From Saturnia japonica (taxonomy: Eukaryota > Arthropoda > Insecta > Lepidoptera > Saturniidae): a stretch of 64,000 nucleotides of DNA. Each line of letters opens with the position of its first letter. Positions within the stretch are counted from its first letter, which is position 1. The position numbers were made by a program, and so were the translations under genes. The stretch spans positions 15,500,001-15,564,000 of the forward strand of contig CM065318.1 in assembly GCA_033032175.1 (NCBI GenBank), given 5' to 3'. Below the pieces are notes generated by a model. The model ran no database searches, was not told where the DNA came from, and saw only the letters and a list, made by a program, of their open reading frames with translations. Of this stretch, positions 1 through 11,836 are shown in pieces.

Positions 1-529
1 ATTTTGCTCCTCATCTAATTTATGTACGCAACGCAAGTTATACATACATGCATTTCTATTCTTATGGAATACTTAAATTCCAAAAATATATAAAGTTTAA
101 CTTAAAATAAAAAAAGTAAAGTAGAATTGTAATTGTTTTCGTAAGGACCAAATATAAAACAAAAACAAAAATATATTATAACTTAGATATGTGGCTTGCG
201 TTTTAGCTGACAACCCTAACCGAGAAGCGTATTAAGTGTAATCCAGTGCTGTGAATTGCTATGAAAAGTAGTACTGAGACGTAAGTATGGTTTAGCGGAT
301 AACGATAACACGCCGTGAATCTAGTTTGCAAGTAATTGAAGGATCTGGGCACGTTCGAAGCTCGACAAGTAACTACTTATGAAACGATAGGGAACAAAGG
401 TAGTATATGTAATAGGTACAATGAAGGTTTATCTGTTTTATTTTAGCTAGCTTTATACTGATCTGCTTCAAAGTTTCTGTCTTGTTAAATTTATTGGACC
501 AAATATCTACCTGGTCGTCAAAGCACCCT
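1..529. other. AT-rich intergenic DNA, no gene seen
   Basis: I see no long open frame, RNA gene or recognisable repeat here. Composition is typical of the AT-rich background of the window. Confidence 0.5.
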
Positions 530-735
530 TCAAACCTATCGTTTCTCTCACTTCCCGTACTTGCCCAGAGCTTAACGGATTGCTTGACGTTTACGATTAC
601 TTCTCCGCTTCTTTACACCATAGTGTAAATATATATAAGCTCATAACTTTTCTCAAAAAGTATGCTATAAAATGAAAAAAAGAATTATTCGAATCTCATT
701 GATAGTTTCAGAGATTAGCGCATTCAAATAAACAA
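530..735 (+). repeat. Dispersed repeat family B, copy 1
   Basis: This stretch shares an ordered set of words with 9840-10035, 11212-11472 and, partly, 61560-61690: a CTCACTTCCCGTACTTGCC-like start, TTGCTTGACGTTTACGATTACT, a GTGTAAATATATA-like tract, CTCAATAAATAGGCTATAAAAT-like sequence, then a GATTAGCGCATTCAAATAAA end. It is diverged and non-coding. The pattern suggests a LINE 3' tail or SINE, but I cannot classify it. Confidence 0.55.
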
Positions 736-1244
736 AGATTAATTTCTAGATATGCCACAACCTGATAATGCCACTAAAATTACATAATATAGGGCCAACT
801 AAATGAAGGTTATAAATTAAAAACAAAACCAGACATGGCAAATTAAGATACCGCCAAAAACTCTGTAGCGACATCTACATAGCGACATCTATCGAGCCAC
901 ATACGACGCATCCTACATCGCGCTATAGAAATTAACTCTTCGATTGAGTGTATATACACCAGTGTGGAAGAACTATTGCAAAGGGAGGATCCTCCGACCA
1001 GACGGGTGTTATGTCTGGCGGGCAGCTGCCCAACTACTTTACTGTATTTATGTTAAAATTACTTTAATATAGTTAAATGTCATAATTAATTATTTTTTCC
1101 TATTCCCTTCGTAGACATTGAACAATCATCAGGTATAAAAAAAATATTATAATGACATATCTGATTATATTTTAATTTATAGGAATGGAAATATTTCCAC
1201 TTTACCATCTGTACCGTGATTAATAACATGACTTTATTTGCAAC
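736..1244. other. Intergenic, no gene seen
   Basis: No coding or RNA feature is supported. Short odd words around 860-1030 are too brief to classify. Confidence 0.4.
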
Positions 1245-1712
1245 TAGCTGTGCCCGCGGCTTCACTCACGTGGACTACAGAATGCCATCGATAGGGCTCA
1301 CGTGCGAATCGTGCTCCCCCGCTCCCGATTATTTTAAAGACATAAATGCTTATTGTGATTTTTTTAATGACTACAATTATATAGTACATTCATTTGATAT
1401 ATTTCTAGTGGTTTACTCAGCGTAAGCCATTTAAGGGCCAGAATTGATTCACCTTCACCAGTTGTTTTTATTTGTGCGGAACCCTAATTCTTTTTCTAAA
1501 ATAAAAATCCTCAGTTACTCCTTATAACATCAGCTATCTGCCAGTGAAGGTCCAGTCAAAATAGGTCCAACCGTTTCGGAGATGACCCGGAACAAACATT
1601 TAAAAAATTGGATTTGTGTTATAGGTATCTTATATACTTTCATATGCATTTAGTAAAAAGCTGTTGTTTTGACAATACAAACAGACACTTTAATTTGATT
1701 AATTATATAGAT
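1245..1712 (-). repeat. Dispersed repeat family A, copy 1 (reverse)
   Basis: Read on the minus strand it has the order seen in the other family A copies (5540-6046, 9371-9815, 50945-52549, 63305-63755): GAAGTGTCTGTTTGTAAT-like start, a CTAAATGC word, GTTCCGGGTAATCTCCGAA-like core, GATAGCTGATGTTATAAGGA, CTTACGCTGAGTAAACCA, and an end rich in GTCCACGTGAGCG/GCCGCGGGCA. Reading frames through it are accidental. It is a common type of moth repeat; I could not decide between SINE, LINE tail and non-autonomous Helitron. Confidence 0.65.
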
Positions 1713-1784
1713 AAGCGACGCAACTATAGCCGTTATTACATCTAGTGTATGGTTCTTTTTTAATTATTTGTTGGTTTAGCGTTT

Positions 1785-1990
1785 GGCCACAATCTCCCCT
1801 GATGATAAGTGACTATGTAGCCCAAGATGGTAATACGCTTGGCCCGGTGGGGGAACTGGCTTTCAAGTAAATCCGCCGGAACTCAACTATAACCTATAAC
1901 AGAACGCGCGCACGGGTGACTGTTTCGGTCGGAGTTTTTTGACGGGATCTTAAACAGTCATGTAGTGGTTACTGTTCCTTATTCCTAAAT
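1785..1990 (+). repeat. SINE-like fragment
   Basis: The block with CCTGATGATAAGTGACTATG, CCCAAGATGGTAATACGC and the following GC-richer tail resembles the 'CTGATGGTAAG...' body of lepidopteran Bm1-type SINEs. It is fragmentary and non-coding. Confidence 0.4.
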
Positions 1991-2250
1991 GTGTGTTTCT
2001 TTACGGATGGCAATAATAATATGGACAGTGACTTGACACAAAAACTCCTAAGAAAGTTCTAATAAGGAAGCCACCATCTTGTTAGGATATTGAAATCGTT
2101 ATATTAAGACAAAAATTGTTTTAAACACTTTATATATTGAAAATAATAATATGGGTAATATTTTTTTCATTAATACAGTATAAAAAGTAATTTAAAAATA
2201 TTTCTTAATCTAAATAATAAGTACGTAACAAAAACGGTACATTATGGTCT

Positions 2251-2328
2251 TGTGACGTCAACATTCATTTTATATGTCATTTTGTACGATGAGTCTAACG
2301 TTCATATTTCCTGAATGTTGACGTCACA
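2251..2328. repeat. Perfect 17-bp inverted repeat with two CRE octamers
   Basis: TGTGACGTCAACATTCA at 2251-2267 is mirrored exactly by its reverse complement at 2312-2328, with a 44-bp AT-rich spacer. Each arm contains the palindrome TGACGTCA, the consensus site of CREB/ATF bZIP factors. The arrangement fits the ends of a small fold-back element or MITE; function as a regulatory site is only possible. Confidence 0.6.
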
Positions 2329-2714
2329 TTTTCTAATCGGCGTTTCAGATCACGTGACTCACAGACATTAATTTTTCCAGATTTGTATTGTTTTAGGCTT
2401 TTTATCTATAGACCAATATTACTCAATAATTTACTTTAATAAACATACAGTCACCTCGCGGATTTGATGTATCCTACCGCCCAGTAAACGACTGCACTAT
2501 AATTTACGATGCAATAAGGATATTTCAATTTCCTTGCACCATTAATTGAAACGTACTCATTTTAACTGTAAAACATATCCAGGAATCTCTCGCCCACATA
2601 CCCGTTACGCGGATGACATCGTTTAGGTCTCAATTTCTCAATTGGGACCATTCGGGAGCAATAGCTCATTGGTGGAAATTAAATTGATTAGAACGAATAA
2701 GGGAACGTTTGTTT

Positions 2715-2890
2715 TATCTCATTATATTAAGTGAGCAATTCCTGTATATATATGTAATTGGTTTTTCGGAAACGGCTACAACGATTTCGGTGAAACTGCA
2801 TTTAGGTAATGTTTTACATTCCAAGATTACCTAGATAGGTGTTTTTCTTTTTTTGGTTATAAGACACCGATATTGGAATATTATGTGGCG
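2715..2890 (+). repeat. Dispersed repeat family D, copy 1
   Basis: It shares AGTGAGCAATTCCTGTATAT, ATTGGTTTTTCGGAAACGGC, ACATTCCAAG and TAGATAGGTGTTTTTC with the copies at 8155-8335, 47990-48181 and 56830-56992. The other copies end in a small hairpin around CCGAGC/GCTCGG. Non-coding, class unknown. Confidence 0.55.
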
Positions 2891-2954
2891 TGTAAAATTT
2901 TAATCAAACATTGAACTCTAACACACAGTCGTGAGTGTTTTTAATTTTATTTTG

Positions 2955-3112
2955 TACTAGCTGGTACCCGCACCTTCGTCTGCGTATTATTGGATATACA
3001 CAGACTGATCTCGGAACACGACAAACCAAAAAAATCGCCGTTTTTACGTGATTGAGTAAAAAACATCCAAACATACACACTTTCACGTTTATTATATTAG
3101 TAGGATTTGTAT
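2955..3112 (-). repeat. LINE 3'-tail-like fragment
   Basis: Between CTAGCTGGTACCCGCACCTT and the end with TTCACGTTTATTATATTAGTA lies a diverged block like the reversed 3' tails of RTE-type LINEs in moths (tail reading TACTAATATAATAAACGTGAA on the minus strand). No coding part survives. Confidence 0.4.
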
Positions 3113-4554
3113 TTATAACAACTTATAGCATTGACCCGTGGCTCCGCACGCGTTTTTATGCAGCTAATATCATCAACAATTCTTATAAACCAATCAAATG
3201 AAGAATGGCATAATACTGTTTTTTAACGACTTTTTTTATTTTATTGATAGATTTATTACCATATATGCATATCACGACGCAGTCACACAAAGATCCCTAC
3301 AAACCTGGCTAAGCGAGACACTACAGCGGATGTTTTTTTACTTGGCCTGTGGTGGTCATGTCCTACCCGGCTAACATACACAAAACATAATATGAAACAC
3401 CGATGTGGTGCAACGGTCATAAAAATTTACGCCAACTCTAATAACACATTATGAAATTGCTGTTGCGATTAAAGAAAGGCACGTTTGCAATTGGAACCTA
3501 TTAAACTGCCACAGGTAGTAAATCTTATAAGCACGTAACAGAACACCCGCGATTTCCTAGTTCATGTTTAGGTACAAACCATAGCATAGGCATAACTCAT
3601 ATTTCTTGAGACCAGCGCTGTATACTAACTATTTGCTCCATAATCGTAGATGTCAAACCTTAATATAAACAAATATAGATAATAATATACTAGCAATAGA
3701 TCACGAATTTGTACTCGTTAATAATATAAATAGCCTATATCACTTAGAGATAATGTAGCTTTTATCAGTAAAGGAATTTTCAGAATCGGATCTCTTCTAG
3801 AGATTACTTACCTTCTACAGAAATATTCACAACTTTTACCTGTTTGTAGTAAAGGTATATAGGTATAGATCCTAAATTATTATATTTTTTGACTACAGTA
3901 CCTACCGGAATCACGCATGGAATGGAGGTTCTAAAAAAAAACTTTGCCACAAATCGTGAGTGTGAACTAATGCCGACGGGCTTTCACCATCAAATACACG
4001 AAAACCCCCTTTAATATATCTGTCTACATAATACTATAAATTAGGTGTTTTTTTTAATTTGTTAGGATTTTTTTTTTGTTTCGAAAAAAAAAAACTTTTA
4101 AAAGGTAATTATTTTAGTACAACTACAAGCTGTCTTACTCTAAATTGTTGGCAAATAACAGTTTCTTTTTGTAATACAGAGTAGCTATCAAATCATATAG
4201 TTATTAAAATAATGTGTTCAATATTATGTTATCAATAAATAATGGGAATTGATTGCATAATAGTTTGTAATTTTAATTTTGAAGGCGTGAATGCATTACT
4301 AAGCTGTCAGATAATCAGGTGCAGCTGCCGCGAAGCTCGGAATAGATATTAGATGATAATGCAGGTAGATACAAATATTGATACAAGCCGAAGCACAAGG
4401 GAACGCGTGTGAAGGCGCTGCTCTAAGGCACGGCGCGGCGCGTTCGTTTGCAATAACATTCACGTCAAAGACTAAAAACATACAGAGATGAACAGATGTT
4501 TTTTAAAAACTATATTCAAATAAAACCGCTAAGTAAGGTACTAGTGTGACAAGT
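3113..4554. other. Intergenic, no gene seen
   Basis: AT-rich with homopolymer runs (about 4040-4100). A GC-richer patch at 4300-4460 opens a short minus-strand frame, but it has no recognisable motif. Around 3690-3800 a word resembling a LINE tail (AATAGCCTATATCACTTAGA) is visible. Confidence 0.4.
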
Positions 4555-4640
4555 GTCCATAGTCTACGGTTACCATTTACCATCAGGCGGGGTGTACTTA
4601 CGCTTGTTGGCCACCTTAGTTGTATAAAAAGCCAACAAAA
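4555..4640 (+). repeat. SINE 3' fragment
   Basis: The string ACCATTTACCATCAGGCGGG followed by TGTACTTACGCTTGTTGGCC matches the style of the 'CCATCAGGTGAGCCGTATGCTCGTTTGCC' end common in lepidopteran SINEs. Short and diverged. Confidence 0.4.
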
Positions 4641-5002
4641 CAATCTGTAAAAAAGATAATATGAAAGACGTAAATTTGAACATTACTTAAATTATTAAAA
4701 TAAAATTTCATATTAGAAAACAATAGGTAAGTATGCCCGCATCTTATACAGGAAAAACAAGAATTATTCTTATAAAATAATCATTAAATTATACCAATTA
4801 TATGCTTCAATTTTAATTTAATTAATTATTTACGTTAATATATTCTTTAAAATAATCACTGACTAACCGTCAAGGATCTATGATTCTACTTACTTAACAA
4901 TATACCATTTGGTAAGTAGCTTTTAACGTAATGTTTTTATAATACAAAAATTAAACTAATTAATGTTCAATTTCATCTACATCTTCTATACACACAATTA
5001 CT

Positions 5003-5290
5003 GCCTCGTTAGCCTAGTGGTCGTTAGCGCGACTGCTACTAGCGAGGTCCTGGGTTCGAATCCCAGATCGAGCAAAGTGTTATTGGGTGTTTCCTATGAA
5101 ATTCCCAGTAGCAGCTCGGAGTTTGATTTCGTGCCCGATTAATGGCAATAGGCTCGCCCCCTATTACATGGGACCTAAAAAACATACTCGACGAATTGTG
5201 GGTGTACAATTAGTACACCTCTGCCTAACCCTTCGGGGTATACCTACAGGCGTGATGGTATGTTTGTTAAAAATATTTTTTTTACTTAAT
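5003..5290 (+). repeat. tRNA-derived SINE
   Basis: The first ~72 bases look like a tRNA: an A-box region (TTAGCCTAGTGGTCGTTAGC), a loop, and a clear B box (GGGTTCGAATCCC at about 5052-5064). The acceptor stem pairs badly and there is no CCA. About 210 bases of unrelated body follow, ending in an A/T-rich tail after GGCGTGATGGTATG. That organisation, with a Pol III internal promoter on a non-tRNA body, is typical of a SINE head. I therefore call it a SINE and not a functional tRNA gene. Confidence 0.7.
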
Positions 5291-5326
5291 GGTAACGATT
5301 CGATTAAAGTATTCGATAACTATAAC

Positions 5327-5521
5327 AAAAAACAATTATTAAATGAATCAATTCGAGCACTTAAATGGCTTACGCCGAGTAACCCTTATATACATCAAAT
5401 TAATGTAGGTACTCTTAAAAAGTCCCAATATAAATATTTTTCTTTTTAAAATAACCAGGAGTGGGGTTGTCCGAGCGATGATATTATTTAGTCCACGCGA
5501 GCTCACCCGCGAGTACAGCCA
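5327..5521 (+). repeat. Family A repeat, 3' partial copy
   Basis: It carries only the second half of family A (AATGAATCAATTCGAGCACTT, GGCTTACGCCGAGTAA, then GTCCACGCGAGCTCACCCGC). It sits directly in front of a longer copy, so the two may be a tandem pair or two independent insertions. Confidence 0.55.
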
Positions 5522-5539
5522 AACCTATACAAATAATAT

Positions 5540-6046
5540 AACTGAAGTGTCTGTTTGTAATGCCAAAATAACGCTTTTTACTAAATGCACGTGAAAGTAT
5601 GCGATACTTACAACTAAACCCCCATTTTTTTTTATTTGTCTGTTTGTTCCGGGTAATCTCCGAAGCGGTTGGGCAAATTTTAATGGGACTTTCACTGACA
5701 GATAGCTGATGTTATAAGGAGTATGTAACTTAGGAAACTTTTATTTTAGAAAAAGAATTAGAGCTCCACGCGAATAATAAAAAAAAACTGGTCTTAATGA
5801 ATCAATTCGGACGCTTAACTGGCTTACGCTGAGTAAACCATAAGAGGTATATCAATTTAATGTACTACATCATTGTAGATATCAATAAGACCTACAAAAA
5901 GTTAACGAGAGCATTTATCCATCTTCTAAGGAAAACCTACAATAAGCATTTATTAAACGGAAGCGGGGGAGCAAAATTCGCGCGTATGGTCGATCGATGG
6001 TATTCTCTGGTCCACGTGAGCGAAGCTACGGACACAGCTAGTATAA
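5540..6046 (+). repeat. Dispersed repeat family A, copy 2
   Basis: This is one of the most complete plus-orientation copies: ACTGAAGTGTCTGTTTGTAA start, GTTCCGGGTAATCTCCGAAG core, AGATAGCTGATGTTATAAGG, GGCTTACGCTGAGTAAACCA and GTCCACGTGAGCGAAGC near the end. Frames of up to 91 codons through it are chance, because related copies do not keep them open. Confidence 0.65.
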
Positions 6047-7018
6047 CTATAAATGTATTGAAACCACGGAGTATAGCTAATACCAATATTAAGAAATTAC
6101 TTTTGATGCTGGCCCACCCTGTCATCTATAGGTAGGAATAACGCAAGAACATACAATGTAGCGCCTCTGTAAATAACATTATCTATGTTAAACATGTACG
6201 GTAACCGTTAAAGATATATTCCGCCTCCTAATTATTGTAAACGCAACACGTTTACGCCGTAAAGATAGTGCAAAGGCTTTTAGTTTCAATACCGCTACCA
6301 CTTAAACTCATTATGTAACCACTTAAGCTGCTTTGGACGGCTTAAAAGCAGTTCTCGACATAATAATTATAAAAGAATGTCACAAAATTATAGAAACTAG
6401 CGATCGTCCTAAGCTCGAAATTCGACCAGCGACTTTTTGATCATAGACTATTTATTTTCTGTTTGACATTTGCAGTATTCATAAACCTTAAACAATGAGT
6501 ATTATCTGCATCACTTTTCGTTGAGTGACAATGTCAATATTTAGGGGGGTCTAAGTTCAATGGCACTGGTCGGGTGAGGATTCGCAGTATTAATTTATTT
6601 AATTTAAAATATTAGCAACAGATATTATAGATAAATTTTAGCTTTCTGCACTCCTCCTACGTATAAACTTTAACCATGCCAAATCTCACAGTCTTCCGTG
6701 CACGCAATACGCTTAAAAAGGGGTAGAAAATTTTTGCTTCACGTATTAATAATATAATGATGATACCAATACATACAAAAAAAATATATTGCTTATTTTT
6801 GAAGTGTCACGTATTTTAAGTAAAAATATAATATTAGTAACATAAATTAAGGATACGTCCAATCCAATCATTAAACTAATAACAATATTTAACGCAAGGG
6901 GAACCATCGATCCAATCAAAATCAAACGTTTCGTTTATTTTAGACTTGACCTTTATAAAATAACTATCAATCGTCCCCAAGTTCGTTCGCTATAATAATG
7001 ATTGTTATTTAGTAGTAA
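6047..7018. other. Intergenic, no gene seen
   Basis: AT-rich unique-looking DNA. The words around 6640-6720 (TTAACCATGCCAAATCTCAC, then CAGTCTTCCGTGCACGCA) recur at about 56450-56490, so at least ~80 bases here belong to another dispersed repeat. Confidence 0.45.
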
Positions 7019-7550
7019 GGCAAAGTGATGGAACAGTACCATATGGTAAGCGCAGAACAATCTGAAAACTGTGGTGACCAGCAAGAGATCGCCAATTCAT
7101 CACCGCTGTCATGCCAGCCTGTGTACATACATACAAGTTTATAAACTGAACTAGATGTGCCGCACGATTTCACCCATGGTAATTATATACAACAAACATC
7201 GCCAACGCACCTCTGTAGACAATTTTTTATACTTGGTGTAAAACTATCGACATTTTTATGAGGAATAAATAAATTTTACAAATTATAATATAGCCTATGT
7301 TACTCGCTGATACTGTAGCTTTCTTTATATTGGGTGTAAGAATTTTTAAAATCGGTCCAGTAGTTTTTGAGTTTATCCATTACAAACAAAAAATCAAATC
7401 TTTCTTCTTTATAATATTGGTTTAGATATGCACCAGGTGATCCCAAAACCCGACGCGCATAAGCGAATCATAATTATGATGGGTTGTCACCATATTATAA
7501 TACATGGTTGTCGCGACCCGGTAGGTCACTCAGTATCTGGGATGGTAGAC
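7019..7550 (+). repeat. SINE-like repeat (family E), split by a LINE tail
   Basis: The left part (ACCATATGGTAAGCGCAGAACA, CCGCTGTCATGCCAGCC) and the right part (CCCGACGCGCATAAGCGA, then CATGGTTGTCGCGACCCGG) together match the continuous copy at 44440-44710. Between them, about 7160-7435, lies a LINE-like 3' end containing ATCGGTCCAGTAGTTTTTGA and TCTTCTTTATAATATTGGTT. The simplest reading is a LINE fragment inserted in an older SINE. Confidence 0.55.
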
Positions 7551-7990
7551 GTACCAGGATTCTTGTAGAAATATCACGTTTTTTATACCATGTAATAGGT
7601 AAAGATTATACTGGTTCGCAATAACACCAACTTTTGATATCGATCAAGTCCCCCGGTGTTTTCTACACCGAGGAACTAAAAAAATAAAAGGTCATCGTAC
7701 GGGGGCGGAAGGCGGAATAAAGTCACAGGAGTACCCAAATTTTGTGAACAGACGAGTTAAAAAGAAGGACCTACAGAGGGCGTACGATGGTGCTAAGCCA
7801 CTGGTATTCACTATTTGCTTGAGGTTACCAAGCACTTCAACTTTTTGCAACATCTTTAACAGGATTATTTCACCACTACCTACCATCCCTGTTCATTGTT
7901 AATATAGTCCCCTATTAATGAAACAATATTCTAACTGCGGCCAGTAGTTTACAAAAAAGACCTCATAAAAACACAAACTATTTTTAGTAA

Positions 7991-8110
7991 TGGTAATTGA
8001 TAATGAAATGCAAGCCCGCGGGCTGCCTGATGTTAAGCGATCACCGCAGCCAATGGACGCTTGCAATACCGGAAGCATCACATGTAAATTGCTAACACTT
8101 TGGTCCAATA
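7991..8110 (+). repeat. SINE body fragment
   Basis: GCCTGATGTTAAGCGATCACCG followed by CAATGGACGCTTGCAATACC is a diverged copy of the SINE body also present at 59792-59950 (GCCTGATTGTAAGCGGTGACC). Non-coding. Confidence 0.5.
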
Positions 8111-8154
8111 GTAAGGATTGATATAATTGCAATATCAGGCATATTATATATAAT

Positions 8155-8335
8155 ACCTGGGCGACCGAGCTGTGCTCGTGGTCTTATAAACAAAAAAATA
8201 TGAAAACACCTATCTAGGTAAACTTGGAATGTAAAACATTATCTAAATGCAAATTTTCATCGAAATTGTTGGAGCCGTTTCCGAGAAACCAATTACATAT
8301 ATATATATACAAGAATTGCTCACTTAATATAATAT
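8155..8335 (-). repeat. Dispersed repeat family D, copy 2 (reverse)
   Basis: Starts with GGCGACCGAGCTGTGCTCGTGG, a short hairpin, and runs through CACCTATCTAGGTAAACTTG to ACAAGAATTGCTCACTTAAT beside a TA microsatellite. Inverted relative to the copy at 2715-2890. Confidence 0.6.
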
Positions 8336-8351
8336 ATATATATTAACCTAC

Positions 8352-8600
8352 TAATAAATAGACCTCATTGTATTTTTAACAGACTTCAACAAAAGACGGG
8401 AGTTTACTCAAATGGAATGTATTTTTTTTTATGGATGTTGAGCCATAACTTTTGGTTATGAACCGATTTGGATGATTCTGTTTTGTTAGTTAAGGGATAC
8501 CTCAAAAGCAGTCCCATTTTAATTTCATCGGCATTGGACCATCAATTTCAAATATACATATCGGAATTTGATTTTGTTTTTTGTTAAAAATTGTCTTATT
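8352..8600 (+). repeat. Dispersed repeat family C, copy 1
   Basis: The order GACTTCAACAAAAGA, TGGAATGTATTTTTTT, TATGGATGTTGAGCCATAAC, CGATTTGGATGATT, CCCATTTTAATTTCATCGGC is shared with 39147-39420 and 53690-53930. It is a frequent lepidopteran non-coding repeat, probably a LINE 3' region. Confidence 0.6.
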
Positions 8601-9370
8601 ATTAAACCCATACAATTTATAACAACTTAATAAATTTCTTCAAATTTATTAGAAGACTAGTCCACAGATCAAAAAGAACAAAATAGTCACAATCCCAACG
8701 TCTACCGACGACTGTTACCGGACGGACGACTTCTGAATGAAAACAAGAATTCAGTCAAATCACACGAGACAGTTTTACAATTTTAATTCCCAGCATCACG
8801 ATCGTGTGGCGCGGCGTGCCAGAGGTACCTCCTTAACGGATACGTTTAATCCGACAGGTCGGGGAGTGCGTCGGATGTTTTGACAGGTCGGCAATTACCT
8901 GCCACTTTGTTTGGCAGATTGTGCCCCGCGGTTCACATCCTCCGTTCGTTGTACTGTAAGTAAGTACCTGCGTGACCTGCTCTCCGGCTTTGATCATTGA
9001 ACGTTTGAATCCATTAAATTATACACTGTATTGCATTTAAATAATTGTATTACCTAGACGGGAAGAACAAGCGGGTAATACTTTTATAACATGTTTTACG
9101 TGAAACTGTGGAATCGTCTTCCAGCTAATTTGTTCCCTCCTTCTTACTACATCGGGTCCTTGAAGCTCAGGCGTAACGTTAAGAGACATCGATGCAAGCT
9201 GGTATAACAGCGGCGACCCCGCGGTCGGTCGCCGTTGTGTTTCAATTGTACTTTGCTTACTATCAGGGTCTGTATCGCCCATTTGCCGAGCTACTATGAC
9301 AAAGTCTGTGTCCAATAATATCGTTACTAGCTATGCCGCATGGTTTCCCTCATCGATACAATTAATAAAA
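8601..9370. other. Intergenic with SINE debris
   Basis: A 92-codon minus-strand frame (9037-9315) contains no domain. The block at 9190-9260 (GCTGGTATAACAGCGGCGAC, GGTCGCCGTTGTG) reappears in altered form at 23790-23850, so I read it as an old repeat and not a gene. Confidence 0.45.
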
Positions 9371-9815
9371 TTGAAGTGTCTGTTTGTAATGTTAAGATAA
9401 CAGCTTGTTACTAAATGCATATGAAAGTTTAAACAATAACAAAAAAAAACATTTTTATTATTCTGTTTTTCTGTTTCTTACGAGTAGCTGATGTTCTAAG
9501 GAGTAACTTAGGCTACTTTCATTTTAGAAAAAGAATTAGGGTTCCGCACAATTAAAACAAAAAAACTTTTCGTGGTGAATCAATTCGGGTGCTTAAATGG
9601 CTTACGCTGAGTAAACCATAGGACATATTGCAAATTAATGTCTTACACAATTGTAAATATTTAAAATATTTACAGAAAAAGACAGCAAAATTATATGTCT
9701 ATCTTCTAAGGAATACCCGAAATAAGCATTTTTGTCTTTAAAATAGCCGGGAGCGGGGAGCAAGATTCGCGCGGGTATTCTGTGGTCCACGTGAGCGTAG
9801 CCGCGGGCATAGCTA
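9371..9815 (+). repeat. Dispersed repeat family A, copy 3
   Basis: Begins GAAGTGTCTGTTTGTAATGT and ends GTGGTCCACGTGAGCGTAGC plus CGCGGGCATAGCTAG. It lacks part of the GGGTAATCTCCGAA core. Family B follows directly (9840). Confidence 0.65.
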
Positions 9816-9839
9816 GTTTTAAATATATTAAATCATCTC

Positions 9840-10035
9840 TCTCCACCGAGCCGCTCCGCCGCTATACTTCCCATACTTTCCAGATTGCTTGACATTTATG
9901 GTTACTGCTCCGCTCTTCAGAGTCATAGCGTGAAGTTAAATAGCCTAATACCTTTTCTCAATAAATAGGCTATAAAATTTGAAAAAAAAAATTCAAATAT
10001 GACTGGTAGTTTTGGAGATTATTTGAGATTAGCGC
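9840..10035 (+). repeat. Dispersed repeat family B, copy 2
   Basis: Same ordered words as at 530-735, including CCAGATTGCTTGACATTTAT, CTCAATAAATAGGCTATAAA and GAGATTAGCGCGTATAA. Non-coding. Confidence 0.6.
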
Positions 10036-11211
10036 GTATAAGATCCAAAGTGCGCAGTTTAGAATGTCGTAATATTTCTTAATGTAATTTCCGTAAAATC
10101 GATTTCAAACGTCGAGTCTCATCTATTTAATTTTCAAACATGTGACCGAACGATAGCCATTTAAATTGCATGAATATGCAATGCAGATTCTAGCTGTTTT
10201 ACCTTCATGTAATTCTTGGAAAAGTTGGCGCTTTTTAATACGGTCCGCGGGCGACGCGACACCTCGTTTTGAATATTGTTAGAGATCATAACCTTATCAC
10301 TCAGAAACATACTATTTAATGCCTTCTAACAATTCTTCATTAGCGATAATTTATTAATTTCTTATTCCTCATACAATACATAATTCTGACAAATGCCTAT
10401 TGTAGTTTTAATTTGACTATAGTAACGAGTTTCATATTAAAACTTTCCTTATATTAATTATCATGTGTTTAATTAACAACGTGGTAACGTGATGCGCATA
10501 ATAGCCATACTTCCGGATATCCATTTATGTATCTCATGATATATCAAATTCTTGAAGCAATCTGCCATGTTGTCTTATGTTGTAGACAAGGCAAGTGAGA
10601 ACAACTAAAGGCTAGACAGGTGAGTCATGTCATGGAGAATTGGTCGACAAACTTAACATGGATGAAACCGTCAAGCACAACTAATAAAATTATAAACTGC
10701 GACCGTATGTATCACTGTACAGTAGGTACATAGAGGTAAATGATAAAATAAACGTTTTTTTTATCGGTCAATTCTTTAGTTATGGTCTCGATTCGCAGGC
10801 CAGGGTCAACATCTGACCGGTCTAAAGCCTATGAATGGCGTCCGTTGTTCGCTTGGGAACCGAGTGCATTCGTCCGCTAATGCGTCCGTGTCAATATTGT
10901 TACATTGTTATAACCACTAACATGTGTTGCGAAATGTTAATGAAACTGCAAATAAACTAATAATTAAATTCTGAATATTTTTTATCGCTGTTGATAGTAA
11001 GAACGCTGTTTTATATAACAGAACTATATGCGCTTTTTATACTCAAATCGCAACGAGGAAATTAACAAGGCCGATGAAGCCGCTTGAATAAGTTAACATT
11101 CCCTAGATTTTAATTAAGCTGTACATTTTACAAGGTAAAAATGATTTAGCATAATAATATTTAGATAATTTATATTAATGTTTATGAAAATATTAACTAG
11201 GTACTTGATGT
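10036..11211. other. Intergenic, no gene seen
   Basis: AT-rich. GC-richer patches at 10240-10270 and 10790-10890 show no frame or motif I can name. Confidence 0.4.
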
Positions 11212-11472
11212 CCTCCACGGCTTTACCCATGATTTTATTCGACTGACTCTCCTAATGCACCCGTGTAGCCTACCGTTGTTCTCACTTCTCGTACTTGCTT
11301 ACAACTTGCCAGATTGTTTGACATTCATGATTACTGCTACACTCCTTAGTGTCACAGCGTGAAGTTATATAGCCTGTAACCTATCTCAATAAATAGGCTA
11401 TAAAATATAAAAAGTTTATTTTTTTTTATTTCTGACTGGTAGTTTGAGAGATTCGTACGTTTAAATAAACTT
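11212..11472 (+). repeat. Dispersed repeat family B, copy 3
   Basis: Contains CTCACTTCTCGTACTTGCTT, CCAGATTGTTTGACATTCAT, CTCAATAAATAGGCTATAAA and GACTGGTAGTTTGAGAGATT in the family order. Confidence 0.6.
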
Positions 11473-11836
11473 GGATTTTATAACATATAGTATAGATTTT
11501 ATAATTAGACAGCTCGAGTCATTAAAAGCGTCATTTTTTATTTTTGAAACGCATTTACCCAACCATTGGATATTTCAAGGTTTTGAACAAAAAAGCAAAC
11601 ATACACTGAAAAAGTAGAGATAAGGAAGAAGTATCTTTTATTGATATAGTTTTTCATAATTCGGATTTCAAGGAGAAAGAAAAATTCAACAATTCATTAA
11701 GTTTGAATTTTATAATTTCAACATAGGTTGTTATATTCCATGTAAACAGATCTTCACTTTAAATGGAAAAAGGTGTAAGTAATAAATAAAACATCCAATA
11801 CATAATCCAATATATACATAGTGGTATAGCAATCAA

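Noticed and set aside
5003..5074. tRNA gene
   Set aside because: The B box is good, but the acceptor stem does not pair and an unrelated body with an A/T-rich tail follows; a SINE head explains it better.
9037..9315. 92-residue minus-strand protein
   Set aside because: Lies over an old dispersed repeat that recurs near 23790; no motif.
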